The notes under the pieces were generated by a model that was not told where the DNA came from, did no database searches, and saw only the letters and a program-made list of their open reading frames with translations. Source: JAOUGY01 sp963825585 (lineage in GTDB: Bacteria > Actinomycetota > Acidimicrobiia > Spongiisociales > ZC4RG35). From it: a stretch of DNA of 64,000 nucleotides. Where the stretch lies: NCBI GenBank assembly GCA_963825585.1, contig CAWGTX010000010.1:496001-560000 (forward strand), read 5' to 3'. Positions 49,122 to 57,921 of the stretch are shown here, one piece after another; position 1 is the first letter of the stretch, and each line of letters starts with the position of its first letter. The position numbers and the translations under genes are program-made.

Positions 49122-50573
49122 ATGACTGATCGCTTTCGAGAGCACCGGGACAACCTCGCTCGAGTCGTCGGATCCGGCGGCATCGCCGTGGTGCCCGCAT
49201 CCGCCGAGTCGGTTCGCAACCACGACGTCCACCACCAGTTCCGGCAGGACTCCGACTTCGCCTACCTCACCGGATTCAACGAGCCGGACGCGGTGGCGGT
49301 GATCGTTCCCGGCCACCCCGACGGGGAGTACCACCTGTTCGTGCGGCCCCGCGACCGCGAGATGGAGATCTGGAACGGCTACCGGGCAGGTGTGGAGGGC
49401 GCCCGGGACCGGTTCGGCGCCGACGCCGCCCACCCGTTGTCGGATCTCGACTCGCTGCTTCCCCGCCTCATGTTGGGACGGGACACCCTCTTCTACCGGA
49501 TCGGAAACACCCGTCACGACGACCGGATCACCTCACTGCTCCAGACGGCCCGCTCCTACCGTGAGCGGTACGGGGGCGCCGCCCCGGCGGCGGTGCACGA
49601 TGTGGGGTCTGTGTTGGCGGAGCTTCGCCTCATCAAGAACCCCCCCGAGCTCGACAGCCTGCGAGCGGCCTGCGTCCTCAGCGCCGAAGGTCACCGCGAA
49701 GCGATGCGGTTCACCCGACCCGGCCTCTACGAGTATCAGATCCAGGCCGCGATGGAGTTCATCTGGCGTGAGGGCGGGTCGCCCGACAACGGGTATCCGT
49801 CGATCGTCGCCTCTGGTCCCAACGCCATCGTGCTCCACTACACCGAGAACGACCGAGAGGTCGAGGAGGGCGATCTGATCCTGATCGACGCCGCCTGCGA
49901 GATCGACTCGTACTCCTCCGACATCACCCGTACCTTCCCGGCCAACGGCGTGTTCACGTCGGCGCAGCGAAGCGTGTACGAGGCGGTGCTCGATGCCCAC
50001 CATCAGGCGGTTCGCGGTGTGAAGCCTGGTGGCACCATCCGGGACAGCCACGACACCGCCCGGCGGGTGCTGACCGATCACATGGTGGCGTTGGGGCTGC
50101 TGCCCACCGACGCCGACCAGGCGATGGAGATGCACCTGTACCGGGAGTTCTTCATGCACGGCACCAGCCACTGGCTCGGCCTGGACGTGCACGATGCAGG
50201 CGCCTACCGAACCGCCGACGGTCATCGCCGTCTCGAGCCCGGCATGGTCTTCACCGTCGAGCCCGGCATCTACATCGCCGCCGACCGCCCCGAAGTGGCA
50301 TTCACCCTGCTCGCCCACGATCTCGATGCCTGGACGGAGCGTCGCGTGGTCGAGGGCACAGCCGCCGCCCGCGCCGCCGAGGAGGAGGCGAAGGCCGCCG
50401 CCGAGAAGATCACCCACCGCATCCCCGAGGAACTCCTCGGGATCGGCGTTCGGATCGAGGATGACATCCTGGTCACGATCGAAGGCCACGAGAACCTGAC
50501 ATCGATGGTCCCCTCGGACCCCGCCAAGGTCGAGCACCTCTGCGCCGAGGAGAGCTGGCTCCATCGGGAGTAG
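49122..50573 (+). CDS. pepP: Xaa-Pro aminopeptidase (M24B family)
   Basis: A 483-residue metallopeptidase that removes N-terminal residues before proline. The N-terminal domain has FRQDSDFAYLTGFNEPDAV. The pita-bread domain has the metal ligands in LILIDAACEIDSYSSDITRT, HGTSHWLGLDVHDAG, MVFTVEPGIYI and GVRIEDDILVT. All five ligands appear present. A charged Ala/Glu insert (about residues 410-440) interrupts the last part. The start is ATG at 49122, with a leaderless-type hexamer. Family A repeats begin just after its stop. Confidence 0.94.
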   Translation: MTDRFREHRDNLARVVGSGGIAVVPASAESVRNHDVHHQFRQDSDFAYLTGFNEPDAVAVIVPGHPDGEYHLFVRPRDREMEIWNGYRAGVEGARDRFGADAAHPLSDLDSLLPRLMLGRDTLFYRIGNTRHDDRITSLLQTARSYRERYGGAAPAAVHDVGSVLAELRLIKNPPELDSLRAACVLSAEGHREAMRFTRPGLYEYQIQAAMEFIWREGGSPDNGYPSIVASGPNAIVLHYTENDREVEEGDLILIDAACEIDSYSSDITRTFPANGVFTSAQRSVYEAVLDAHHQAVRGVKPGGTIRDSHDTARRVLTDHMVALGLLPTDADQAMEMHLYREFFMHGTSHWLGLDVHDAGAYRTADGHRRLEPGMVFTVEPGIYIAADRPEVAFTLLAHDLDAWTERRVVEGTAAARAAEEEAKAAAEKITHRIPEELLGIGVRIEDDILVTIEGHENLTSMVPSDPAKVEHLCAEESWLHRE

Positions 50574-50655
50574 ACAGGTCGACAGGGCGACAGGTCGACG
50601 GATAGACACAGAAGCGCCCGGAGCTCACACTCCGGGCGTTCTGCGTTCTGCGTCT

Positions 50656-51079
50656 GATGCCCAGGGGGGACGACCCCCCTTCGACCCCCCGCCGGTGATG
50701 CCCAGGGGGGACGACCCCCCTTCGACCCCCCGCCGGTGATGCCCAGGGGGGACGACCCCCCTTCGACCCCCCGCCGGTGATGCCCAGGGGGGACGACCCC
50801 CCTTCGACCCCCCGCCGGTGCTCGTGTGGAGTGCACTCGTGCTTGGCCGGGGTGCGGAGGTGCTTGCGTTGGGCGTTGGCGCGTTCTGCGTTCTGCGTTC
50901 TGCGTCTGATGCCCAGGGGGGACGACCCCCCTTCGACCCCCCGCCGGTGATGCCCAGGGGGGACGACCCCCCTTCGACCCCCCGCCGGTGCTCGTGTGGA
51001 GTGCATTCGTGCTTGGCCGGGGTGCGGAGGTGCTTGCGTTGGGCGTTGGCGCTCGTTCTGCGTTCTGCGTTCTGCGTTG
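50656..51079 (+). repeat. Family A repeat array 1
   Basis: Six identical copies of a 41-bp unit: four in tandem at 50656-50819 and two at 50908-50989. The unit contains the hairpin GGGGGGACGACCCCCC followed by TTCGACCCCCCGCCGGT. Each block is followed by a near-identical spacer containing GTGCTTGGCCGGGGTGCGG and then GTTCTGC tracts, so the larger unit is itself duplicated. It fills the gap between two convergent genes. Confidence 0.95.
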
Positions 51080-51081
51080 TC

Positions 51082-54000
51082 TCAGTCCTCCGTGGTGCCC
51101 CACAGCTTCCTGAGTTTGCTGACCGCGTCCATCACGGCGTCGGGGTCCTCGCTGTCGGCCTCGGCGGGTGCCGGGTTGGACTTGGCGACCGGACCGGGCA
51201 GACCTTCGGAGTCGACCCGGGTCTCGGACCCATCCTCGGTACGGCGACCGAAGATGGAGCCGGTGTCGGCATCGGCACGAACGGTTGGTTCCCCAGCCGG
51301 TGCGATTGCCGCCGATGTGTCGACTTCCACCGGCGTCTCGAGTCGGGTCTGAAGCCCGTCGAGCGTGGCCTTGAGGTCGGCGAGGTCGGCCGGTTCGCCG
51401 GCTGACCGCTCGGACAGCACCCCGGTGTCCCACCCGGTCTCGATGGAAGACGGCTTCCATTCGGGCTGCTCGGGCTCGGAAGCGGTTGGTTCCGCATCGA
51501 CACCGAAGGAGTACCCCGAAGGAGCAGGGGAATCCTCGAGGATCGGTGCAGGATCGGCTGCGGGCTCGAGGATCGGCTCGATCACGGGCCGTTCCGCCAC
51601 CGGCTCGACGACCGGCTCGACAGCCCGCTCGACGATGGGCTCGGCGACCTCGGCCGGAGCGCTCTCGACGAGACGCAACTCGGGTCGGCTCTCGGCCAGC
51701 TTCGCCTGGGTGGCACGCTTGGCCTCGAACTCGGCACGGGCTGCGGTCAGCTCGAGGCGATCCCGCTCGAGGAGGGCACGGGCCGACTCGATGATCGCCT
51801 TCTGGGCGTTCGCATCGGCAGCGACCTTCTCGAGCTGCGCCCGCTCCGCCACCACCTTGGCGAGGGCGTGTTCGGCTTCCGCACGGGCGGTAGCCGCCTC
51901 CCGCAGTGCCAACTCGGCGTCGGTCTGCGAGGCGCTCGCCGGCGCCGGCTTGCTCATCGTATCGGTCGAGTCGCCGAGTGCGGCCTGGTTGCCGGCGCCT
52001 TCGACGATCTGGCGGGCCTCGGACCAGGCACGCTCCAGGATGGCGTCGGCTTCGGCGCGTGCCTTGTCCAGCACCTTGGCGGATGCCTCCTGGACCTTGC
52101 GGCGCTCTGCCTCGATCTGCGATCGCTGGCCGGCGAGTTTCGAACGGTCCTGTTCGACCTCGACCCGGGCGGACTCGAGACCCGTCCGTTCCTTGTCGAG
52201 CTGAGCACGCAGCGACTCCAGCTGGGCACGCCAGCGTTCGAGGCTTTCGCGCTCGGTGGCGACGTCCTTGCGGCGTTCCGCCAGCGCCGCCTGTTCCTCG
52301 GCGACATGGGTCCTCGACTCCTCCAGCATGCTGGTGGCTTCGACCTGCGTGGACCGCAGCAGGTCGTCGGCGGCCGCACGGGCCTCTTCTGCCTGGGCTT
52401 GCAGCGACAGGGCTTCCTGACGGGCGGACTCGGCTTCGGCCCGAGCCTGCTCGACTTCTGTCCGAACCTGGGCGAGTCGGGTCGACTCGTCGTGGGCGGC
52501 CTTCTGGGCGGCGGCCGACTTGGCGGTCGCCTGGGCGATGAGGCGCTCGGCTTCGGCTCGGGCGGCGTCGATGACCCCGGCGGCGTCCGCCCGATCGGCC
52601 TTGGCCGCACGACGGTCCGCTTCGGCCTCTTCGAGCATACGGCGGGCATCGCTCCGGGCGAGCTCGGCCTCTCCGACGGCTGCTGCCTTGACCTGGGCCG
52701 CTGCCTCGCCCGCCTGACGGCGGACTGACACGGCCTGTGCCCTGGCGTCCTCGAGTGTCTTGTCCGCCTCGGCGACTGTGATCTCGCCGCGCTTTTCGGC
52801 CTCGGCGAGCAGTCCCGCCGCCTGGGCCTCGGCTTCGGCCATCCGCTTGGCGAATCGCGCGTCCATCTGGGCCCGGGCGTCCGCCCAGTCCTTGTCGATG
52901 GCGCCGCGAATCTCGGTGGCATGCTCCTCGGCCGCACGCACGACCGACCGGCCCTGTTCCTCGGCGTTGGCGAGCACGGCACCCGCCTGCGCCTCCAACT
53001 CGGCAGCACGGTGCCGTGCAGTCTCCAACGTGGATGCCGCTTCGGCGTGTGCCTGCTCGGTTGCTGCCTTCAGTGTGGCGACGGCCTCCTCGGCCTCGAC
53101 CACGGCGGCGGTGCGGGCAGCGTGCTCCTGCTGGTGACGATCGACTTCCTCGGCCAGGTCGGAGCGAATGTGAGCGGCCTGCTCCTCGGCGGCGGCGACG
53201 ATGCCACCCGCCTGGGATTCCGCTTCCACCAGGGCGGCCGTTGCCAGCTCCTCGGCCCGGCGGGCTTTGGCGAGACGCTCGTTGGCCCCGACCAGGGCCT
53301 TGTCGGCCTTGTCCGTGGCGGCCGCTGCCTCCTTCTCGGCCCGTTCGCGGATGGCGGCGGCCTCGGCTGCTGCGGCCGCACGGGTCTCGGTGGCGGCGGC
53401 GTCGGCGAAGCTGCGGGTGATGGCAGCCGACTCCTCGGCCTGGCGGGCGAGCAAATCGGCCTCGGCCCGCGCCTCCGTCAGGGCCTGGGTGGCTTCAGTC
53501 CGGGCCGTTTCGGCATCCTGGCGGAACCGGTCCGCCTCGACCCGGATCGAGGCGACATCCTTCTCGGCCTGGCGGCGGAGCTTGGCGGCCTCATCGGTGG
53601 CGATGGACTTCATGCGCCCGGCAGCGGTCTCGGCCTCAGACCGGATGCGGGAGGCGTAGGCCTCGGCGGCCTTCGACAGCTGATCACTACGGGCATCGGC
53701 CTCAGCAACCACTGCGACGGCCTGCTCGCGGGCGGTGGTCTCGGTCATGCGGGCCAGGCGCTGCAGCTCCTCGGCCTCGGCATGCAGCGTGGTGGCTTCC
53801 TTGCGGGCAGCTGCCAGCTCGCCACGTGCCCGAGCGGCCATCGTGGCGGCCTCGGCTCGCGAACGTGCCGCCTCGTTGGCGGTGTCGGCAGCCTTGGCCT
53901 CTGCCGATGCCAGGACCGACTCGGCGCTGGCTTCGGCTGCGGTGATGATGGCTGCTGCCAGCTCGTCGAGGGGATCGAGCCCACTCCGCAACCCTTCGGT

Positions 54001-54705
54001 GCGAAGCTGGGTCGCCTCGGCGATGAGCTGGGCGGCCTGCTGCTCGGCACGGGCGACGATGGCGGCGGACTCGGCTCTGGCCAGTGCCAGCTCGTGTCCG
54101 GCGTCGCCGGCGACTGCGTCAGAGGGCTTGGAGTCGATCTGGGTCTCGGCCTCGGTGATGATCCGGCGCGCCTTCTCTCGCGCTTCGTCTTCGATGCGGC
54201 GGGCGCGATCGCGGGCCCGGTCGAGGATCCGATCCTTGGTTTCCAGCACGGTGGCGATACCGGGGTCGCTCTCGGGGTTCGTGGAGGCGACGGGAGCCAC
54301 GAAGGCTGCTGCGGCCGCGGCATGCTCGGCCGATGCCTGTTCGACGGCCGCCATCTGGGCGGCGGCGTCGGCGGCGGCCCGCTGGGCTGCCTGCTTGGCG
54401 GCGACCATCTCGTCGCGCACCTGATCCATGTCGGCCCGGAGGCGGTCCATCTCCGTGCGGAGTGAACCGTTCTCCAATTCGAGGCGGGTCTTCTCCCGCT
54501 CGAGGGTGTCGAGACGTCCGGAGTCGTCGAAGGCGGAGAAGCGCTTCTCGAGGTCGGCGTTTGCCTCTTCGAGACGCTTGAGGGTTTCCTTCACCTGCCC
54601 GACGTACGACTCGACTTCATCTTTGTCGTAGCCGCGACGCGCCGTCGAGAAGGTGATGTCGTCCGAAGACGGGAGGGGCGTTGCTGGCACTGTCACAGGA
54701 TCCAT
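51082..54705 (-). CDS. Giant DivIVA-domain coiled-coil protein
   Basis: A 1207-residue protein. Residues 14-50 form a DivIVA-type membrane-curvature domain (ITFSTARRGYDKDEVESYVG). About 900 residues of Ala/Glu/Arg-rich coiled coil follow with many AEA/RAE repeats, then a Val/Pro/Glu-rich region (about 1000-1060) and a short C-terminal domain ending FLRKLWGTTED-like (KLRKLWGTTED). The architecture is like actinobacterial polar scaffolds such as Scy and DivIVA, which organise tip growth. A role in envelope growth or polarity is inferred. The start is ATG at 54705; no clear ribosome site is visible. Very high Ala/Glu composition makes alignment-based naming unreliable. Confidence 0.8.
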   Translation of the reverse strand: MDPVTVPATPLPSSDDITFSTARRGYDKDEVESYVGQVKETLKRLEEANADLEKRFSAFDDSGRLDTLEREKTRLELENGSLRTEMDRLRADMDQVRDEMVAAKQAAQRAAADAAAQMAAVEQASAEHAAAAAAFVAPVASTNPESDPGIATVLETKDRILDRARDRARRIEDEAREKARRIITEAETQIDSKPSDAVAGDAGHELALARAESAAIVARAEQQAAQLIAEATQLRTEGLRSGLDPLDELAAAIITAAEASAESVLASAEAKAADTANEAARSRAEAATMAARARGELAAARKEATTLHAEAEELQRLARMTETTAREQAVAVVAEADARSDQLSKAAEAYASRIRSEAETAAGRMKSIATDEAAKLRRQAEKDVASIRVEADRFRQDAETARTEATQALTEARAEADLLARQAEESAAITRSFADAAATETRAAAAAEAAAIRERAEKEAAAATDKADKALVGANERLAKARRAEELATAALVEAESQAGGIVAAAEEQAAHIRSDLAEEVDRHQQEHAARTAAVVEAEEAVATLKAATEQAHAEAASTLETARHRAAELEAQAGAVLANAEEQGRSVVRAAEEHATEIRGAIDKDWADARAQMDARFAKRMAEAEAQAAGLLAEAEKRGEITVAEADKTLEDARAQAVSVRRQAGEAAAQVKAAAVGEAELARSDARRMLEEAEADRRAAKADRADAAGVIDAARAEAERLIAQATAKSAAAQKAAHDESTRLAQVRTEVEQARAEAESARQEALSLQAQAEEARAAADDLLRSTQVEATSMLEESRTHVAEEQAALAERRKDVATERESLERWRAQLESLRAQLDKERTGLESARVEVEQDRSKLAGQRSQIEAERRKVQEASAKVLDKARAEADAILERAWSEARQIVEGAGNQAALGDSTDTMSKPAPASASQTDAELALREAATARAEAEHALAKVVAERAQLEKVAADANAQKAIIESARALLERDRLELTAARAEFEAKRATQAKLAESRPELRLVESAPAEVAEPIVERAVEPVVEPVAERPVIEPILEPAADPAPILEDSPAPSGYSFGVDAEPTASEPEQPEWKPSSIETGWDTGVLSERSAGEPADLADLKATLDGLQTRLETPVEVDTSAAIAPAGEPTVRADADTGSIFGRRTEDGSETRVDSEGLPGPVAKSNPAPAEADSEDPDAVMDAVSKLRKLWGTTED

Positions 54706-54778
54706 GTCGGCCCGGACTGAGGGGTGCTTGAGGGAATCGTCACTCAGCGGGACATCGACTCACGGAGAGTAAACACGT

Positions 54779-55136
54779 TTGTCCCCCTCGAGATTGCGAG
54801 AGAACAGCTTTGTCCCCCTCGAGCGTGCGAGAGGGGGAAGGGACGGCTTTGTCCCCCTCGAGCTTGCGAGAGGGGGAAGGGGCCCCCGTGAGGAACGAGC
54901 GGGGTAGGGGGGGCCTTTCCCTCGCGAGCAAGAGTTCGCGTTCCGGAACGCGGACGGGAGTCATCTCACGGGCTTTCAACCCCCCTACCCCGCTCCTTCG
55001 TCGCTCCGGCGTCCCCGGCGCCCTTCCCCCACTCCGCTCCGTGGGGGACAAAGCTGCTGGCTCCCTCTCCCACTCCGTTCCGTGGGGGACAAGGTGTGGC
55101 CCCTTCCCCCACTTCGCTCCGTGGGGGACAAAACGT
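54779..55136. repeat. Family B repeat block 1
   Basis: About 360 bp without a gene. It holds three rightward copies of a TTTGTCCCCCTCGAG-xxTGCGAGAGGGGGA hairpin (near 54779, 54809 and 54848) and three leftward copies ending TCCGTGGGGGACAA (near 55040-55136). A central part carries GAACGAGCGGGGTAGGGGG and its inverse. It lies between the scaffold gene and the hemolysin III gene, both on the minus strand. Confidence 0.9.
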
Positions 55137-55137
55137 T

Positions 55138-55800
55138 CTACGCCGCGGCGGGGAGCACGCGGGTGAGGATGGTGTAGAAGTGCACGCTGCTGGCGGCTAC
55201 CACGAAGATGTGGAACACCTCGTGGGCCGAGAAGATCCTCGGGAACAGCCGGGGGCGTTTGGTGAGCATGACCACCATCCCGATCGTGTAGAGCGCTCCG
55301 CCGACGCCGAGGAGCACCACCGTGTCGACGCCGAGGTGTTTTCCGATCTGCCACATGGGGATGACGGCCGCCCACCCCATGAGGTTCTGGATGGTGACCG
55401 ACACGCCCAGGCGAACGGTCCGTTCGAAGAGTTTGATGCCAATTCCCACGGCGGCCCCGGTCCACACTGCCGAGAGGATGGCCACCTCCCAGACGCCGTC
55501 GAGGGCGACCACGGCCACCGGGGTGATGGTGCCTGCCACCACCAGGAAGATGGCGGAGTGATCGATGCGTCTCATCCGCTGCTTCCAGGTGCTGCCCCAG
55601 GGGATCGAGTGATACAGGCTCGACGCCGAGAACATGATCACCAGGCTGCCGGCGTAGGCGGCGAGGGACAGGGTCACACCCAAACCGCCCGGGTTGAGCG
55701 CCAACAGAACGATGAGTCCCGCCACCGATGCGAGAGCGGCCGCACCGTGGAGGAATCCCCGGACTGGGTTCTGCATGCGGCCGAGCGTGATGCGATCCAT
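55138..55800 (-). CDS. Hemolysin III family membrane protein (YqfA-like)
   Basis: A 220-residue member of the PAQR/hemolysin III family with about seven membrane segments. It shows the conserved LYHSIPWG, RRIDHSAIFLVVAGTITPV and the C-terminal SAHEVFHIFVVAASSVHF, whose His residues form the metal-binding site. Cellular role in bacteria is not well defined. The start is ATG at 55800, preceded by TACAGT in leaderless spacing. Its 3' end touches family B repeats. Confidence 0.93.
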   Translation of the reverse strand: MDRITLGRMQNPVRGFLHGAAALASVAGLIVLLALNPGGLGVTLSLAAYAGSLVIMFSASSLYHSIPWGSTWKQRMRRIDHSAIFLVVAGTITPVAVVALDGVWEVAILSAVWTGAAVGIGIKLFERTVRLGVSVTIQNLMGWAAVIPMWQIGKHLGVDTVVLLGVGGALYTIGMVVMLTKRPRLFPRIFSAHEVFHIFVVAASSVHFYTILTRVLPAAA

Positions 55801-55806
55801 ACGACG

Positions 55807-55812
55807 ACTGTA
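55807..55812 (-). promoter_or_regulatory. -10 hexamer of a probable leaderless transcript (hemolysin III gene)
   Basis: On the minus strand TACAGT ends 6 nt before the ATG at 55800. It is divergent from the hexamer at 55866. Confidence 0.5.
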
Positions 55813-55865
55813 CGGGCTGGCGTGGATTAGCGGTCGACCCGTCTCGCCACCGAGCGATCGCTCGG

Positions 55866-55871
55866 TATTCT
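55866..55871 (+). promoter_or_regulatory. -10 hexamer of a probable leaderless transcript (AtuA-like gene)
   Basis: TATTCT ends 6 nt before the ATG at 55878; no Shine-Dalgarno sequence lies between them. Confidence 0.5.
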
Positions 55872-55877
55872 CGTGGC

Positions 55878-57767
55878 ATGAACGAGGACGTCCTCCGCAT
55901 TGCCAACTGCTCCGGGTTCTATGGAGACCGGATGTCGGCGGCGATCGAGATGGTGGAGGGCGGTCCCATCGACGTGCTCACCGGGGACTACCTGGCGGAG
56001 CTGACGATGGCGCTGTTGTGGCGGGCCCGGATGAAAGACCCCGCCACCGGCTACGCATCCACCTTCCTCCGCCAGATGGAACAGGTGATGGGCACCTGTC
56101 TCGATCGGGGTATCAAGGTGGTCTCCAACGCCGGGGGTCTCAACCCTGCGGGCATGGCCGACCAACTCGGTGCGCTGGCCGAACGGCTCGGTCTTTCGCC
56201 GGTCGTGGCCCATGTGGAGGGCGACGACCTACTGGGTCGCCTCGGAGAGATGCAGCAGTCCGGGTTGGAGCTTCGCAACCTCGACACCGGCCAACCACTG
56301 GCGGAGGCATCGGTGATGCCGGTCACCGCCAACGCCTACCTGGGAGGCTGGGGGATCGCCGCCGCGCTTGGCGCCGGCGCCGACATCGTGGTGACGGGTC
56401 GCGTCACCGACGCCGCCGTAGTGATCGGGCCGGCCGCATGGCGGTTCGGGTGGGCGAATGATGATCTTGATGCACTCGCCGGGGCACTCGTCGCTGGGCA
56501 CATCATCGAATGCGGGGCCCAGGCGACCGGGGGCAACTACAGCTTCTTCCGGGAGGTGCCCGGCCTGGACCACGTCGGATTCCCGCTGGTCGAGATGCAC
56601 CAGGACGGCAGCTTCGTGGTCACCAAGCACCCGGGCACAGGCGGTCTCGTGTCGACGGGGACGGTGACGGCTCAACTCCTCTACGAGATCGGCGGACCCC
56701 GCTACCTGAACCCCGATGTCACCGCCCGCTTCGACACCATCCGACTCACCCAGCAAGGCGCCGACCGGGTGCTGGTCGACGGCGTGAAGGGTGAACCCGG
56801 TCCGGACACCACGAAGGTGGCGATCAACCAACTCGGGGGATTCCGCAACAGCACGACCTTCGTGTTGACCGGCCTCGACACCGAGGACAAGGCCATCCAA
56901 GTCGAGCAGGCCCTGTGGAAGGCGGTCGGAGGCCGGGAGCAGTTCGCCGCGGTCGACGTGAATCTGATCCGCACCGATCGGCCCGACCCCGACACCAACG
57001 AGGACGCCTCGGCGTTCCTTCGGATCACCGTCAAGGATCCGGATCAGGCGAAGGTCGGACGGGCCTTCTCGCGGGCCGGTGTCGAACTTGCCCTGGCCAG
57101 CTATCCCGGATTCCACCTGACCGCCCCACCCGGCGACGCCACCCCCTACGCCGTCTACTGGCCGACCCTCGTACCCAACGAGCTCGTCCAACAGACGGTC
57201 GTGGTCGGTGATCACCGAATCGTGGTCGCCCCGGTGCACCCCTCTCGCCGGAGCGACCCGCCGGCGGGCCTACCCCAGGCCCGCCACCCCGAGCAAGAGC
57301 CGCCCCCACCACCAGGCGACCCCACCGAGCTTGCCCCGCTCGGCGCCGTGGTGGGGGCCCGCTCGGGGGACAAGGGCGGAAACGCCAACCTCGGTTTGTG
57401 GACGCGTACCGACGAGGCCTTCGCCTGGATGGAATCCACCATCACCGTCGACCGTCTCAAACAGCTGCTTCCCGAGACCGCCTCGTTGACGGTGGAGCGT
57501 TTCGAGTTCCCCAATCTGCGGTCACTCAACTTCGTCATCCACGGCCTTCTCGGCGAAGGGGTGTCGTCGTCGACCCGGTCCGACCCCCAGGCCAAGTCAC
57601 TGGGTGAATGGCTGAGAGCCAGACTCATCGAGATCCCGAAATCTCTTGTCCCCCACGGAGTGGGGGAAGGGGTCCCCGTGAGGAACGAGCGGGGTAGGGG
57701 GGTTGAGAGCCAGCAAGATGATCTCGGCCCGCGTTCCGGGACGCGTCTTCATGCTCGCGGGGGATAG
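55878..57767 (+). CDS. AtuA-like (DUF1446) acyclic terpene utilisation protein, tail altered by repeat
   Basis: A 629-residue protein. The long N-terminal DUF1446 domain has IANCSGFYGDRMSAA, IDVLTGDYLAELTMALL, VSNAGGLNPAGMAD, VVTGRVTDAAVVIGP and CGAQATGGNYSFF. A Pro-rich linker (about residues 455-485) leads to the AtuA C-terminal domain with VVGARSGDKGGNANLGLW and SLNFVIHGLLG. Related proteins belong to terpene or leucine-type degradation clusters, but none of those genes is near. After LIEIPKSL the reading enters a family B repeat (57644 on) and adds about 40 residues of Arg/Gly-rich sequence, probably not original. The start is ATG at 55878. Confidence 0.85.
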   Translation: MNEDVLRIANCSGFYGDRMSAAIEMVEGGPIDVLTGDYLAELTMALLWRARMKDPATGYASTFLRQMEQVMGTCLDRGIKVVSNAGGLNPAGMADQLGALAERLGLSPVVAHVEGDDLLGRLGEMQQSGLELRNLDTGQPLAEASVMPVTANAYLGGWGIAAALGAGADIVVTGRVTDAAVVIGPAAWRFGWANDDLDALAGALVAGHIIECGAQATGGNYSFFREVPGLDHVGFPLVEMHQDGSFVVTKHPGTGGLVSTGTVTAQLLYEIGGPRYLNPDVTARFDTIRLTQQGADRVLVDGVKGEPGPDTTKVAINQLGGFRNSTTFVLTGLDTEDKAIQVEQALWKAVGGREQFAAVDVNLIRTDRPDPDTNEDASAFLRITVKDPDQAKVGRAFSRAGVELALASYPGFHLTAPPGDATPYAVYWPTLVPNELVQQTVVVGDHRIVVAPVHPSRRSDPPAGLPQARHPEQEPPPPPGDPTELAPLGAVVGARSGDKGGNANLGLWTRTDEAFAWMESTITVDRLKQLLPETASLTVERFEFPNLRSLNFVIHGLLGEGVSSSTRSDPQAKSLGEWLRARLIEIPKSLVPHGVGEGVPVRNERGRGVESQQDDLGPRSGTRLHARGG

Positions 57768-57886
57768 GCCCCCTACCCGGCAAGCGGCCGGTCGCCTCGA
57801 CCGGCGGACCCTTCCCCCACTGCTGCGTGGGGGACAACGCTGTTGGCCCCGCCCCCACTGAGCTGAGTGGGGGACAAAGCTCTTCT
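57644..57886. repeat. Family B repeat block 2
   Basis: About 240 bp with the same parts as block 1: GTCCCCCACGGAGTGGGGGA hairpins, a GTGAGGAACGAGCGGGGTAG stretch, a segment with CGCGTTCCGGGACGCG, and two further hairpins ending GTGGGGGACAA near 57830 and 57877. Its first 120 bp are read as the C-terminus of the AtuA-like gene. Confidence 0.9.
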
Positions 57887-57921
57887 CTCCGTGCGGGTAT
57901 ATCCTGACGAACGGAGGGTAT

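Noticed and set aside
50656..51079. CRISPR array
   Set aside because: Units are directly abutting or separated by a repeated spacer rather than unique 30-40 bp spacers, and no cas genes are present.
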